DNA of 64,000 nt from Candidatus Competibacteraceae bacterium (GTDB lineage Bacteria; Bacteroidota; Bacteroidia; CAIKAF01): assembly GCA_014879445.1 (NCBI GenBank), contig JACSSC010000020.1, positions 1-64,000 on the forward strand. Direction: 5' to 3'. The notes under the pieces are model-generated. The model worked only from the letters and a program-made list of their open reading frames with translations. It had not been told where the DNA came from and ran no database searches. Positions 9,300 to 18,801 of the stretch are shown here, piece by piece (position 1 is the first letter of the stretch; every line of letters starts with the position of its first letter). The position numbers and the translations under genes are program-made.

Positions 9300-12200
9300 A
9301 TGAGCATCAAAAGTCAGTTTATTAATCACTCCTTACACATATTTTTCTTTATCACATTGAGTCATTTTGCAATTTCTCAAAATGTGGGCATCAATGGGAC
9401 AGGCGCATCCCCTGACCCAAGCGCAGGGTTAGATATTAACTTTACCGACAAAGGAGTGTTAATTCCGCGGGTTGCGCTTGTATCTCGCAACAACAATGCG
9501 CCCATAGGAGCAACTATAGCTACGGGATTGCTCGTTTACAATACATCTACGGCAGGTGTTACACCTTTTAATGTACTGCCCGGATTTTATTACTGGAATG
9601 GCACTGAGTGGATTGCCATAACTGGAGCAGGTGGTAATGACTGGGCTTTATTAGGAAATGCAGGAACCATGCCTGGAACTCATTTTTTAGGCACAACAGA
9701 CAATAATCCTCTTTCAATTTATACAAACAATACAGAGAAAATTCGCATCAAAACAACTGGCCAAATTGAAGTTTATAATACCGGAAAATCTATATTTATA
9801 GGCGAAGGAGCTGGAGCAAACGATGACTTAACTAATAATAATAATTTGTTTGCCGGACATCAATCAGGGAATACGAATATTACCGGGGCCAATAATGTTG
9901 CGATTGGATACCAATCCTTTTTTAACAATTCGACTGGAAACAGAAATACTGCTGTTGGTGCATTTTCTCTATTCAATAATATATCTTCTGCACGAAATAC
10001 CGGTATAGGATATTCCTCACTCTATACAAATTCCACAGGTACAATGAATGTAGCAATGGGATATAATTCTCTATATTCCAACAACATAGGATCTTACAAT
10101 GTATCATGTGGGTATGAAGCACTTTATTCTAATGATGCTGACTATAATACAGGAATTGGATATCAAGCACTACTTAATAATACAGAAGCATATAATACCG
10201 CCTGTGGTGCGATGTCTCTATTAAATAATACTGCATCAGGTAATACGGCTATCGGATATCAATCTTTGTTTTCGAACACTTCCGGATCAGAAAATGTAGC
10301 TATGGGATATAGGGCTGGTTATAATAATTCAACAGGTTTTCAAAATACAATAATTGGTCATGAAGCACTTTTTTCTAATACAAGTTCTAATTATAATACT
10401 GGAGTTGGAGCTTATGCATTATATTCGAATATAAGCGGAACACATGCAACGGCAATTGGCTCACGGGCTATGTATTACAATGGCAGAAGCGGAACTAATG
10501 CTAATATTGCTGTTGGATTTGAAGCATTAAGAGGATCTACTACCGTTGCATCCAATACCGGCGACTTTAATATTGCTGTTGGATTCCAAGCGCTGTATCA
10601 AAATACTACAGGATTTGGAAACATTGCCAATGGGTATCAGTCACTTTATAATAATACATCCGGTGCCCATAACCATGCAATTGGTGTTTTCACATTACGT
10701 AATAACACCTTAGGACAACATAATATTGCCAATGGTTATACCTCTATGTACAATAATACAGTAGGTTCTTTCAATACGGCAACCGGATCATTATCGCTGC
10801 ATTATAACACAACAGGGGGATACAATACGGCGGATGGATACAGAGCTCTGTATAATAATTCAACCGGATCATACAATACCGCTCTAGGATTTGATGCATT
10901 GTATATGAACGAGATAGGAAGTTTTAATGTAGCTATCGGATCCAACTCATTAAAATCCAATCGAGCCGGTGATTATGGAATTGCCATAGGACATAGCGCT
11001 ATGCTATATGCTAACAACCAAGTTGCACCCTTCGCTAACACTAACATTGCAATCGGTAGGGAAGCGTTAAGAGGTTCCATAGCTCCTGCTGATAATACAG
11101 GATTAAATAACATTGCATTGGGAACATCTGCATTAAGCGATAACTCATTCGGTTATTCAAATATCGCAGTTGGAAGTGAAGCTCTTAGAATGAATCTTCA
11201 TGGTATATGTAATGTATCAATTGGCACATTAAGCTTATTATACAACAAGTATGGAGGATTAAACACAGCAATTGGATTTAGTGCAATGTTATCAAATGTG
11301 GCAGGAGAAAGAGGTACTGCTATTGGTAGTAAGGCCATGTATTATGCAAATAATTCAAATACAGGATTCATCAATTATAATGTAGCTGTAGGATATGAAG
11401 CACTAAGAGGGGAAATTTTTCCAGCGATGAACACGGGAAATTACAATACGGCTATGGGTTATCAAGCCATGATGCTTAATTCTAGCGGGAACTTTAATAC
11501 TTCAATTGGATACCTAACTTTATCTTCAAATACTTCGGGATCAGGCAATGTTGCAATTGGCTATCAAGCATTAGCGATAAATTCTGCAGGTCACTATAAT
11601 GTAGCTATTGGACGAGATGCATTAACCAATTGTAATAGCTCAAGCAATGTTGCAATTGGCTGTTTGTCATTAAATAATAATAATATTGGAACTCGAAATA
11701 CTTCTACAGGATATTCGGCTTTAGAGTTTGTAACATCAGGTAGCTATAATACTGCATTGGGTTATAATGCAGGTACTTTTTCAACTGGCATATCAACCGG
11801 AAATTATAATACATTTATTGGGTATAATACAGCATCTGATAATAACAACAGGACCAACTGCGTTGCTATTGGGGGCAATAGCAATCTGGCATTCGGTGGC
11901 GATAATAGGGTAAGAATCGGCAACAATGCTATGACAAGTATAGGTGGGCAAGTTGGATGGACTACTATATCAGATAAGCGAGCCAAATCGCATGTACAAG
12001 ATGATGTGAAAGGACTGGATTTTATTCTTAAATTAAAACCCGTTACTTATCAATACAATATTGCAACGAGCAATGCATTGCAAGGATATGTTGATACAAC
12101 TGATTGGAGCAATAAATATCAAATTGAAGAGATAAGGTTTAGCGGGTTCTTAGCCCAAGACGTTGAAATAGCGGCAAAAGAATCAAATTATTTGTTTAGT

Positions 12201-12422
12201 GGCGTGGATAAGCCACAAGACAATGACGGGCTTTGGGGCCTACGATATGCTGAATTTACAGTACCCCTTGTAAAATCAGTGCAGGAGTTGCATAACATTG
12301 TAGAAAAACAAAGCCAAATTATTGAGCAACAATCAAACACCATTTCCATACTTACTGAGCGCATTCAGCAAATTGAAGAGCAGCTTGGAGTAAGTAGTAA
12401 AATAATGCCACAAAATAAATAA
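9300..12422 (+). CDS. Secreted repeat-rich tail-fibre/adhesin-like protein with peptidase-S74-like C-terminus
   Basis: A 1040-residue protein with a signal peptide (about 1-26, ending FAISQ). Residues about 28-130 form a head region of a type common in Bacteroidota surface proteins (SAGLDINF, GVLIPRVAL, FYYWNGTEWIAI). About 38 tandem 17-residue repeats follow (about 181-878). Next is a region like the intramolecular chaperone of endosialidase (peptidase S74), starting at ISDKRAKSHVQDD (about residue 889). A coiled coil ends the protein. S74 domains trimerise fibres and often cleave themselves off at the Ser of this motif. The repeats resemble those of YadA-type trimeric heads (NxAIGxxS). It is probably a trimeric surface fibre. 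No type IX sorting domain is visible, so the export route past the outer membrane is unclear. Confidence 0.8.
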   Translation: MSIKSQFINHSLHIFFFITLSHFAISQNVGINGTGASPDPSAGLDINFTDKGVLIPRVALVSRNNNAPIGATIATGLLVYNTSTAGVTPFNVLPGFYYWNGTEWIAITGAGGNDWALLGNAGTMPGTHFLGTTDNNPLSIYTNNTEKIRIKTTGQIEVYNTGKSIFIGEGAGANDDLTNNNNLFAGHQSGNTNITGANNVAIGYQSFFNNSTGNRNTAVGAFSLFNNISSARNTGIGYSSLYTNSTGTMNVAMGYNSLYSNNIGSYNVSCGYEALYSNDADYNTGIGYQALLNNTEAYNTACGAMSLLNNTASGNTAIGYQSLFSNTSGSENVAMGYRAGYNNSTGFQNTIIGHEALFSNTSSNYNTGVGAYALYSNISGTHATAIGSRAMYYNGRSGTNANIAVGFEALRGSTTVASNTGDFNIAVGFQALYQNTTGFGNIANGYQSLYNNTSGAHNHAIGVFTLRNNTLGQHNIANGYTSMYNNTVGSFNTATGSLSLHYNTTGGYNTADGYRALYNNSTGSYNTALGFDALYMNEIGSFNVAIGSNSLKSNRAGDYGIAIGHSAMLYANNQVAPFANTNIAIGREALRGSIAPADNTGLNNIALGTSALSDNSFGYSNIAVGSEALRMNLHGICNVSIGTLSLLYNKYGGLNTAIGFSAMLSNVAGERGTAIGSKAMYYANNSNTGFINYNVAVGYEALRGEIFPAMNTGNYNTAMGYQAMMLNSSGNFNTSIGYLTLSSNTSGSGNVAIGYQALAINSAGHYNVAIGRDALTNCNSSSNVAIGCLSLNNNNIGTRNTSTGYSALEFVTSGSYNTALGYNAGTFSTGISTGNYNTFIGYNTASDNNNRTNCVAIGGNSNLAFGGDNRVRIGNNAMTSIGGQVGWTTISDKRAKSHVQDDVKGLDFILKLKPVTYQYNIATSNALQGYVDTTDWSNKYQIEEIRFSGFLAQDVEIAAKESNYLFSGVDKPQDNDGLWGLRYAEFTVPLVKSVQELHNIVEKQSQIIEQQSNTISILTERIQQIEEQLGVSSKIMPQNK
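9840..11933 (+). repeat. About 38 tandem 51-base (17-residue) coding repeats with a higher-order pattern
   Basis: The repeats follow the protein consensus N-[TIV]-A-x-G-[YF]-x-[SA]-[LM]-[YF]-x-N-x-[ST]-G-x-x. DNA copies are strongly diverged; the pattern is conserved mainly in protein. Most units are 16-17 residues. At three places (starting 10446, 10977 and 11313) two longer units occur as a pair: an xxAIGxxAM(L/Y)Y unit, then an xxAxGxEALRG unit with a following NTG. These pairs divide the array into blocks. Confidence 0.85.
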
Positions 12423-12429
12423 TCGGCTA

Positions 12430-12828
12430 TCATTCGGAAATTTTGGTAAGATAAAAACCAATTTGATTTGATGGCTCTTTAGGATGCTGCTCCGACAAGG
12501 TTTCGCCTGAATAGTATGTACCTAACACAATACCACGAATACCAAAATCAAGCTGACGAAAGAGTGTCCAGTAGGCGTTTCCACTTCGAAAATGGCTATT
12601 TCGCATTTGTTTTACCATCCAACGTAGGGTTGCGTTGGGTACAATGCTAAGAAAAGCTAACAACAAGCTTAAACTTTGAATATCGGCTTTAGGAGCATAG
12701 GAAACAATTTCGTCAATATGCTTAGCAGCGCCGGAAGCTTCATAAGAAGGTAAATCGTTGTATGCCGGAATAAAAATATTTCCTATGCGTATCAATGTTT
12801 TTTTTGCCGTATTTGATAGCGTTGCCAT
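12430..12828 (-). CDS. Small partner protein of the GMC oxidoreductase
   Basis: A 132-residue protein beginning MATLSNTAKKTLIRIG. The ATG at 12828 lies 4 bases after the stop of the GMC oxidoreductase gene; longer readings would run back into that gene. The segment IFIPAYNDLPSYEASGAAKHID resembles the start of gluconate 2-dehydrogenase subunit 3-type proteins, and YWTLFRQLDFGIRGIVLGTYY resembles the region preceding the flavin domain in eukaryotic long-chain alcohol oxidases. Both resemblances are from memory. No twin-arginine or Sec signal is visible. Position suggests it is a subunit or maturation partner of the oxidoreductase. It converges on the repeat-protein gene 7 bases away. Confidence 0.6.
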   Translation of the reverse strand: MATLSNTAKKTLIRIGNIFIPAYNDLPSYEASGAAKHIDEIVSYAPKADIQSLSLLLAFLSIVPNATLRWMVKQMRNSHFRSGNAYWTLFRQLDFGIRGIVLGTYYSGETLSEQHPKEPSNQIGFYLTKISE

Positions 12829-12832
12829 ATCG

Positions 12833-14224
12833 TTAAGAATGATTGAGTTGTTTGAATAATCTATGAGAAAAGGCCATGACAGATAAAGATGGATTGATGC
12901 CGGGAGCACTAGGAAAAATACTTGAATCAGCAATCAAAATATGAGGCATATCATGAATTTGGAAATCGGGATTAACAACGGACTGATTGCCTGATGTGCC
13001 AATGGCGCATCCTCCCATCAAATGAAGCCCAAAGAAGAAAGGAGATTCAAGAATTTCTTTAGCGCCCTGTGCCATAAAAATTTGTTTAAGCATTTCGGCA
13101 CCGGCAGCTTTTCTTGATTTATCCTGCTGTGTCAGATGTTTTTCAACAATAAGACGACCTTTATTATTAATCCGCAATCGCCCTCCATCTGGCTCATCAC
13201 GAACAGCGACCTCGATGCTACTCATGTTGCGATAATGCAACATTTGCGCCTGAAAATCGGCACCAAAGGTATTAAGCAACATGCCGGCAGAAATCGGTGG
13301 AGCATAAACAACTTCAAGTTTGAATCCCATTTTTCGGAAAGGGTGTTTGCCGGATGCCAAGGTCTGAAATGCGCCTTTGTAACCATCCACAACATCATCA
13401 AATACGCCAAAGAACATAAATTGTGGATGTTGGCAAAATCCTTTTCCCAAAGCAGGTAATTTCTTATCAAAACCTGAGCGTAGTAGTATTTGAGTAGTGC
13501 CAAAGGAGCCGGCAGCCAAAATCAGTTTACGACATTTCAACGCTATTTTTCCCTGGGGGGTTATTGCATGAACTTTGCAAAAATCAGCATGATGTTCAAC
13601 CGACAAAACCTCCGTTTCTGATTGCACTTGCAGTCCATTTTGAATGGCATTTTGTAAAGAAGTAACCCATGTGCTCTGTTTTGAATCGCGATGACATCCA
13701 TTCAAACATGCTATGCAATCGTTGCCTTTCTCCAGGGCACAATCATCCTGTCCTCGACGAAGAAACTTCCAGTCATAGCCCAATTTTTCACACGCCATTT
13801 TAAAGAGGCGTGCATTGTTATTCATATCTTTCTCCTCAAAAGTTTTCAGTTTCATGCCATGTTCAATGGCGTCGTAAGAATCTTCTAAATCAGAAAGATT
13901 CATCCATGATATACCCGTTCGGCTTTTCCAATCGTCAAAAACATCCTCATCAAAACGATCAAGTAGGGCCTGATTCACGATGGTGGTACCACCCAAACAA
14001 CGTGAACGCAAATAAGCCGTTTTGGCTTCTGAATCAAATTCAAAACCTCCACCCCAGTATAATTCTGCCGAACCACGCATTTCATTATTGGGGAAGTTTT
14101 TCTTATTGTATGCTTTGCCGGCTTCTATAAGCAAAACATCAGCACCTGTCTTATGCAGATTACCGGCAAGAAATCCACCTGATGCGCCTGAGCCCACAAT
14201 GATATAATCATGCATATATTCCAT
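12833..14224 (-). CDS. GMC-family FAD-dependent alcohol oxidoreductase
   Basis: A 463-residue flavoenzyme. An FAD-binding Rossmann motif VGSGASGG lies close to the N-terminus with the expected LLIEAG strand end. RCLGGTTIVNQAL is the GMC signature 1 region. The C-terminal GMC domain has HLMGGCAIG (catalytic His) and GINPSLSVMAFSHR (catalytic Asn). Two Cys-rich bits (CIACLNGCHRDSK) match the bacterial subfamily that also resembles long-chain alcohol oxidases. The enzyme oxidises a primary alcohol or polyol to an aldehyde. The start at 14224 lies 2 bases after the aldehyde dehydrogenase stop; an ATG at 14215 is an alternative. Together with the dehydrogenase upstream it could take an alcohol to the acid. 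Confidence 0.85.
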   Translation of the reverse strand: MEYMHDYIIVGSGASGGFLAGNLHKTGADVLLIEAGKAYNKKNFPNNEMRGSAELYWGGGFEFDSEAKTAYLRSRCLGGTTIVNQALLDRFDEDVFDDWKSRTGISWMNLSDLEDSYDAIEHGMKLKTFEEKDMNNNARLFKMACEKLGYDWKFLRRGQDDCALEKGNDCIACLNGCHRDSKQSTWVTSLQNAIQNGLQVQSETEVLSVEHHADFCKVHAITPQGKIALKCRKLILAAGSFGTTQILLRSGFDKKLPALGKGFCQHPQFMFFGVFDDVVDGYKGAFQTLASGKHPFRKMGFKLEVVYAPPISAGMLLNTFGADFQAQMLHYRNMSSIEVAVRDEPDGGRLRINNKGRLIVEKHLTQQDKSRKAAGAEMLKQIFMAQGAKEILESPFFFGLHLMGGCAIGTSGNQSVVNPDFQIHDMPHILIADSSIFPSAPGINPSLSVMAFSHRLFKQLNHS

Positions 14225-14226
14225 CT

Positions 14227-15798
14227 TCAATATTTTTCTTTGCGTCCGATTTTATCTAACTGCATGGCGGTCTGTAATACATTTAGCCACTTTTTACTTC
14301 GAACAAACAAGCTGTCGAGAATGGTATTCAGCAACTTGTATTTTGTGGGCGAAAAAGGATACCAATGCGCTTCAATCATGGATGACTGTTTGTCAACCAA
14401 CACCGATTTCATATTACAAAAGGTCCAAATACTAAAATCTCCTTTATAACGACCAAATCCACTTTCTTTCACTCCTCCAAAAGGGAGATGCGGGTTGGCT
14501 TCTGTAATCATGTGACTATTAATGGAGACATTCCCTGTTTTCATAGCTCGGGCCACGCGGTCAGCTCGCTTCAAATCCTTACTCCAAACACTACCTCCCA
14601 GTCCATAAGGTGAGTCATTTGCCCAGCGTATTACTTCTTCTTCTGTTTGAAAAGGCATAATAGGCAATACGGGGCCAAAGGTTTCTTCAGTCATAATTTT
14701 CATGCTATGATTCACATTCACCAGCACGGTGGGCATAAATGTTTGTGTGCCTTCAATGCGTTTGCCACCACACAATATTTCAGCTCCCTTTTCGATAGCA
14801 TCACGCACATGTTCCTCGATAATACGCAACTGAAATGATGCTGTAACAGCACCTACATCTACATTTGTTTTTTGTAAATCATCTTCTGATGATACCGTTT
14901 TCAACTGCTGCGTAAGACGAACAATTTCGTTTAGCAGTTTATCATATATCGACTGGTGTACATACAATCTTTCGATAGAAGTACACGACTGGCCTGCCGT
15001 GGTAAATGCACCCCATAAAATCCCATTGGCTGTACGATCTATATCAACATCATCAAACACAATAGAAGCATCTTTACCTCCCAATTCTAAATCTACAGGT
15101 ATCAGATATCGGGATGCGTGTTCCATAATTTTTCGTCCGGTAGCACAACTGCCTGTAAAATGAATTTTATCAGGACGACTGTCAATCAACATCGAACCTG
15201 TTTCTTTTCCACCATAAACAATCTGTATGGCATCTTTCAAAAAACCTGACTTCTCTAGAATTTCCTCCACCACTCCACGCAGAGGTGTTACTTCTGAGGG
15301 TTTCACTACAACGGCATTCCCTGCCAAGAAAGCAAATATCGAAGGAATCATGGTTTGATACAATGGGTAATTCCATGGTGTAATGACCAATATAACCCCT
15401 AATGGTTGAGGAATAACATATGATTTTTTACCCATTAAAACCAAGGGAGTTGGTACTTTTTGGTCTTTGAGTAATCCTAAAGCTTTCTTTTTAAAAATTT
15501 CTATCACATCACATATCTCGAATATTTCAGAAGTAAATGCATCAAAGCGCGATTTTCCGGTTTCAGCCACAATGCGATCGATGAGTGATTCTCGATTAGC
15601 AATTACATAATCCTTAATCTTCATCACGTATTCAATACGCTCTTTGGCGGTAAGGGCCTCAATAGAAGGTTGAATATTACGTGCTTGCTGAAAAATTTTA
15701 TCTATACGATCACGACCATCGGCCTCAAAAGCATATAACTGACGTAAGCTAACCGGACTTGTAACCGAAATGGTTTCTGAGCTTGCCAAGGTTTCCAT
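14227..15798 (-). CDS. NAD(P)-dependent aldehyde dehydrogenase
   Basis: A 523-residue aldehyde dehydrogenase. Visible active-site parts are the cofactor region ITPWNYP (139-145), NAVVVKPSE, FTGSCATGR, the general-base Glu238 in LELGGKDAS and the nucleophile Cys272 in AGQSCTSIERLYV. It oxidises an aldehyde to the carboxylic acid in the cytoplasm. First gene of a three-gene operon with the GMC oxidoreductase (2-base gap) and its small partner. The extended C-terminus (about 470-523, SFVRSKKWLNVLQTAMQLDK) is longer than in short-chain dehydrogenases and recalls the tail of membrane-associated fatty-aldehyde dehydrogenases, but no clear membrane helix is present. A near-consensus box TAATTTTA (15830-15837, minus) precedes it. 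Confidence 0.9.
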   Translation of the reverse strand: METLASSETISVTSPVSLRQLYAFEADGRDRIDKIFQQARNIQPSIEALTAKERIEYVMKIKDYVIANRESLIDRIVAETGKSRFDAFTSEIFEICDVIEIFKKKALGLLKDQKVPTPLVLMGKKSYVIPQPLGVILVITPWNYPLYQTMIPSIFAFLAGNAVVVKPSEVTPLRGVVEEILEKSGFLKDAIQIVYGGKETGSMLIDSRPDKIHFTGSCATGRKIMEHASRYLIPVDLELGGKDASIVFDDVDIDRTANGILWGAFTTAGQSCTSIERLYVHQSIYDKLLNEIVRLTQQLKTVSSEDDLQKTNVDVGAVTASFQLRIIEEHVRDAIEKGAEILCGGKRIEGTQTFMPTVLVNVNHSMKIMTEETFGPVLPIMPFQTEEEVIRWANDSPYGLGGSVWSKDLKRADRVARAMKTGNVSINSHMITEANPHLPFGGVKESGFGRYKGDFSIWTFCNMKSVLVDKQSSMIEAHWYPFSPTKYKLLNTILDSLFVRSKKWLNVLQTAMQLDKIGRKEKY

Positions 15799-15926
15799 AA
15801 CAATTTATAATATAAATGATGTAATGCCGTAAAATTAAACAATTTTTCGAACGAAAATCAAGACATTTTTTAAATGGAATAAACGAAGTGGTAAAATGGC
15901 GGAATGAGTTATGGAGTGCGTTTACA

Positions 15927-16745
15927 TCAATGATGATAAATCAACAGTGGAATACGGGTATGCATCGCAATGCGACGAGATGTGCTTCCATCCAACAATC
16001 GTTCAATCAAAGATTTTCGTTTTACTGCCATAACAAGCATACCCGGCTGACGGGATTCAATATAATCATCGATGCCCACAAGTACTGTATCTGCCTTAAG
16101 AATTTCAATTTGCATTTTTTCGCCAGAAAACGCAGTTTGAATACGTTTAATATGTGAATCATCCGAAAACAACTCCATTACCCAATCGGCATTAATTTTC
16201 AACAGCGTGAGGCGACTTCCGAAATGGTGAGCAAAAGCAAATACTTTTTGAAGCACTTCTGTTTCGTCGGTTTGAAACTGCGTACAAAAAACCAAATCGT
16301 GAAAATGGGGTTCAGGCGATTCGTGTGGAATCAAGATTAAAGGAGAATTTACTTTATTCATCACAGCAGTAGCGTTACTACCAATAAGTCGGTCAACAAA
16401 ACCGGTAGCACCTGTTGTTCCCATCACAATATAAGAATAGTATTGGGTTTGTTCCAAATCATGAATCACATCAGCTACAAAACCCGTTTCAACAGATATC
16501 TCAGTTTGAAATCCTTCATCCTTCAAGCCCGATTGAATATCACATAAGCGATTATTCGCTTGTTGTTTTTCATGTTCAAAATTATCAGCCCTTACAGCCA
16601 ATTCGGCATGCATTGAAATACGGGGAGAGTTCATCACATGCAACAAATGCAATGATACATTCCATGATTTTGCCAAATATTTGGCATAAACCAATGCATG
16701 TAAAGAAGAGTCAGAAAAATCTAAGGGAACTAAAATGGGTTTCAT
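15927..16745 (-). CDS. Tandem universal stress protein (UspA family)
   Basis: A 272-residue cytoplasmic protein with two Usp folds. The first domain (about 1-143) begins MKPILVPLDFSDSSLHAL and keeps the ATP-binding pattern G-2x-G-9x-G(S/T) as GTTGATGFVDRLIGSNA. The second (about 148-272) is degenerate: the equivalent stretch AVKRKSLIERLLDGSTSRR lacks the first glycines, so only the first domain is likely to bind ATP. The start is set at the ATG giving the canonical MKPILVP beginning. A near-match promoter box (16772-16779, minus) lies about 26 bases upstream. Its role in stress tolerance is inferred from the family alone. Confidence 0.88.
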   Translation of the reverse strand: MKPILVPLDFSDSSLHALVYAKYLAKSWNVSLHLLHVMNSPRISMHAELAVRADNFEHEKQQANNRLCDIQSGLKDEGFQTEISVETGFVADVIHDLEQTQYYSYIVMGTTGATGFVDRLIGSNATAVMNKVNSPLILIPHESPEPHFHDLVFCTQFQTDETEVLQKVFAFAHHFGSRLTLLKINADWVMELFSDDSHIKRIQTAFSGEKMQIEILKADTVLVGIDDYIESRQPGMLVMAVKRKSLIERLLDGSTSRRIAMHTRIPLLIYHH

Positions 16746-16857
16746 ATCACTACATTTTATCAACAATGATACAAAATAATCATCAAAGAAAAAAACATGA
16801 AAGTGAGTATTTTCAATGTAATAATCAAACAGAAAACACCATGGTTAAATCAAGTAT

Positions 16858-18762
16858 TTACTTACTAAGTTTCTGAAAAGCATTTTTTATCAGTTGTCGG
16901 CGTTCTTCTAGGTGCATGAGTTCCTTTTTAAGCTGTTCTATTTTGGCCTCATATTGCATTTTGATATTTGCTGCATCTTTAGCATGGCGAAAGAACCCCA
17001 GATTATTTTCCAACTGGGCGATCTCTTCACTAAGTTTACGAATTTTATTTCCGACAAAACTGCGTTCTTCTTTTAGCAATGTTTCTGCTTGAGGAGATTG
17101 CATTATTCCATCAATCTTCAGCTTATATTCAATTCTAAATTTCTTGTCTTTATCAATGTGCATTTTTTCCAACAGCGCGTTAATGGCGTTTTCGAAACGA
17201 TTTTCAAGGGCTGGCTTTTCTTTGATAGGAACAAAACCGGCATCCTGCCATTGTTGCTGAAAAACTTTGATATGTTGAAGATTTTCTTCAAGCGATTCGC
17301 CAGGGGTGAATGCCTCCATCTGTTCAATCAACGCATTCTTCTTATTCAAATTCTCGTGCTCTCTGTCAGTTTGGCCTGCAAAATATTTTTCTTTAGCTAG
17401 AAAAAAAGCATCGCAAGCTGCTCTGAATCGAGTCCATAATGCATCGGATTTTTTACGTTCCACAGCGCCAATTTTTTTCCATTCGGCTTGCAGATGAATA
17501 AAATCCTGGGTTATTTTTTTCCAATCGGTTTGCGACTGTAGGGCTTCTGCCTTTTCGCAGAGTTGTACTTTTAATGCATAGTTTTTTGACAACTCATCAT
17601 GAATATGTTTAAGCAGCGGTTGTTTCGATCTGTAAAAACCGCGTCGAGCTTGTTTAAATCGTTCCCAAATGGCATCATTATGCTCAGTTGGCACACGACC
17701 GATTTTTTTCCACTGATCATCCAATTGTTGTAAAACAACTTCTTTTTCTTTCCACTGGGCGAGGGATGATAGAGGGGTTGAATTAATTGCCTCCAATTGT
17801 TCGCACAAAGCCGTTTTGGCAGCCAAATTGGCATTTCGTTCATCTTCGCGTTCGCGAACATAATCATCGCGTCGGGCATATACTTTTTGTACAATATCCT
17901 TGAATGCATCAAAAAGTGGTTTTGCATAATCGCGTGGCACGGGACCTGTTTCGCGCCATTCCTTTTGTATGGCATGCAAAAGTTCTATACTTTTTTGAAT
18001 AGACGGCATTTTCATAAGCCCCTCTGCACGACGCACCAAAAGTTGCTTGGCTTGCAAATTACGTTTTAGTTCTACTTCGTATAATTCCTTATTAATTTGA
18101 ACAAATTCGTAAAACTTATCCGAAAGAAATTTAAAATTTTTCCATAAATCTTCGGCCAAATGCTGAGGGACATGACCAATAGCCGACCATTTGCTTTTTA
18201 GTTCATTGAATCGTTCAAAAGCCCTGCGGATATCCGACTCTTCAGAAATCATCTTACGTAGTTCATGTACTAAATCCTGTTTGGCTAAAAAATTGGATTG
18301 TAATGCCTGCTCTTCACGCTTACGAATATCACTCAACTTATCACTATAAGTACGAACAGCATCTTTCAGTCGAGTAAGTGCTTCATTGGGTTCGTAATAA
18401 AACGATTCGGGCGTGCCCCCCTCTTCAATATGCAGATTGTATTGTTTTGTTTTCTCGTCTTCGAGTAGTTCCCGAAATCTCTTCTTCAGCAGATTAAAAG
18501 ATTTGCGAAAAGACAAGGCCTGCTCGTCGGATTTTAAATGAATTAGAACATCGGCTAATGCCGTTGCATCTTGCTGGTCGAAAGAAAGTAATTCTTCTTC
18601 CATTTCATCCATTATCTCCTCTTCGGCACCATCTATCCGTGTTATTTCATCCTCTGCCTCATCCGTATGTGAAGATGCCTGACTCTCGGTCAATGGTTTG
18701 TCAGCACTGTGCTCGTTTGATGGCACAGGATGTTCGTTGTTTTCCTTGTTCATTTCTGCCAT
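16858..18762 (-). CDS. DUF349 repeat protein
   Basis: A 634-residue, highly charged, helical protein. After an acidic low-complexity N-terminus (about 1-65, many Glu/Asp) come five DUF349 units, each with a W...G.VP......W..F core: KWSAIGHVPQ, EWRETGPVPRD, QWKKIGRVPTE, EWKKIGAVERK and QWQDAGFVPIKE. The C-terminus is a coiled coil. The family is widespread in Bacteroidota; its biochemical role is not settled as far as I know. No signal peptide, so cytoplasmic. It stands alone, with its own promoter box at 18794-18801. Confidence 0.85.
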   Translation of the reverse strand: MAEMNKENNEHPVPSNEHSADKPLTESQASSHTDEAEDEITRIDGAEEEIMDEMEEELLSFDQQDATALADVLIHLKSDEQALSFRKSFNLLKKRFRELLEDEKTKQYNLHIEEGGTPESFYYEPNEALTRLKDAVRTYSDKLSDIRKREEQALQSNFLAKQDLVHELRKMISEESDIRRAFERFNELKSKWSAIGHVPQHLAEDLWKNFKFLSDKFYEFVQINKELYEVELKRNLQAKQLLVRRAEGLMKMPSIQKSIELLHAIQKEWRETGPVPRDYAKPLFDAFKDIVQKVYARRDDYVREREDERNANLAAKTALCEQLEAINSTPLSSLAQWKEKEVVLQQLDDQWKKIGRVPTEHNDAIWERFKQARRGFYRSKQPLLKHIHDELSKNYALKVQLCEKAEALQSQTDWKKITQDFIHLQAEWKKIGAVERKKSDALWTRFRAACDAFFLAKEKYFAGQTDREHENLNKKNALIEQMEAFTPGESLEENLQHIKVFQQQWQDAGFVPIKEKPALENRFENAINALLEKMHIDKDKKFRIEYKLKIDGIMQSPQAETLLKEERSFVGNKIRKLSEEIAQLENNLGFFRHAKDAANIKMQYEAKIEQLKKELMHLEERRQLIKNAFQKLSK

Positions 18763-18793
18763 AGCAGTATGTTTGTGTTATCAAATAGGATGG

Positions 18794-18801
18794 CAAAGAT
18801 A
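18794..18801 (-). promoter_or_regulatory. -7 promoter box of the DUF349 gene
   Basis: The minus strand reads TATCTTTG, a full match to TAnnTTTG, 31 bases before the ATG at 18762, leaving a leader of about 25 bases. Confidence 0.5.

Noticed and set aside
9840..11933. Possible CRISPR array or non-coding minisatellite.
   Set aside because: Repeats are diverged, 51 bases without spacers, and stay in one long reading frame with a conserved protein pattern.
15838..15858. TTTTTCGAACGAAAA as a terminator between Usp and ALDH.
   Set aside because: Loop of two bases and no U-tract in a useful direction.
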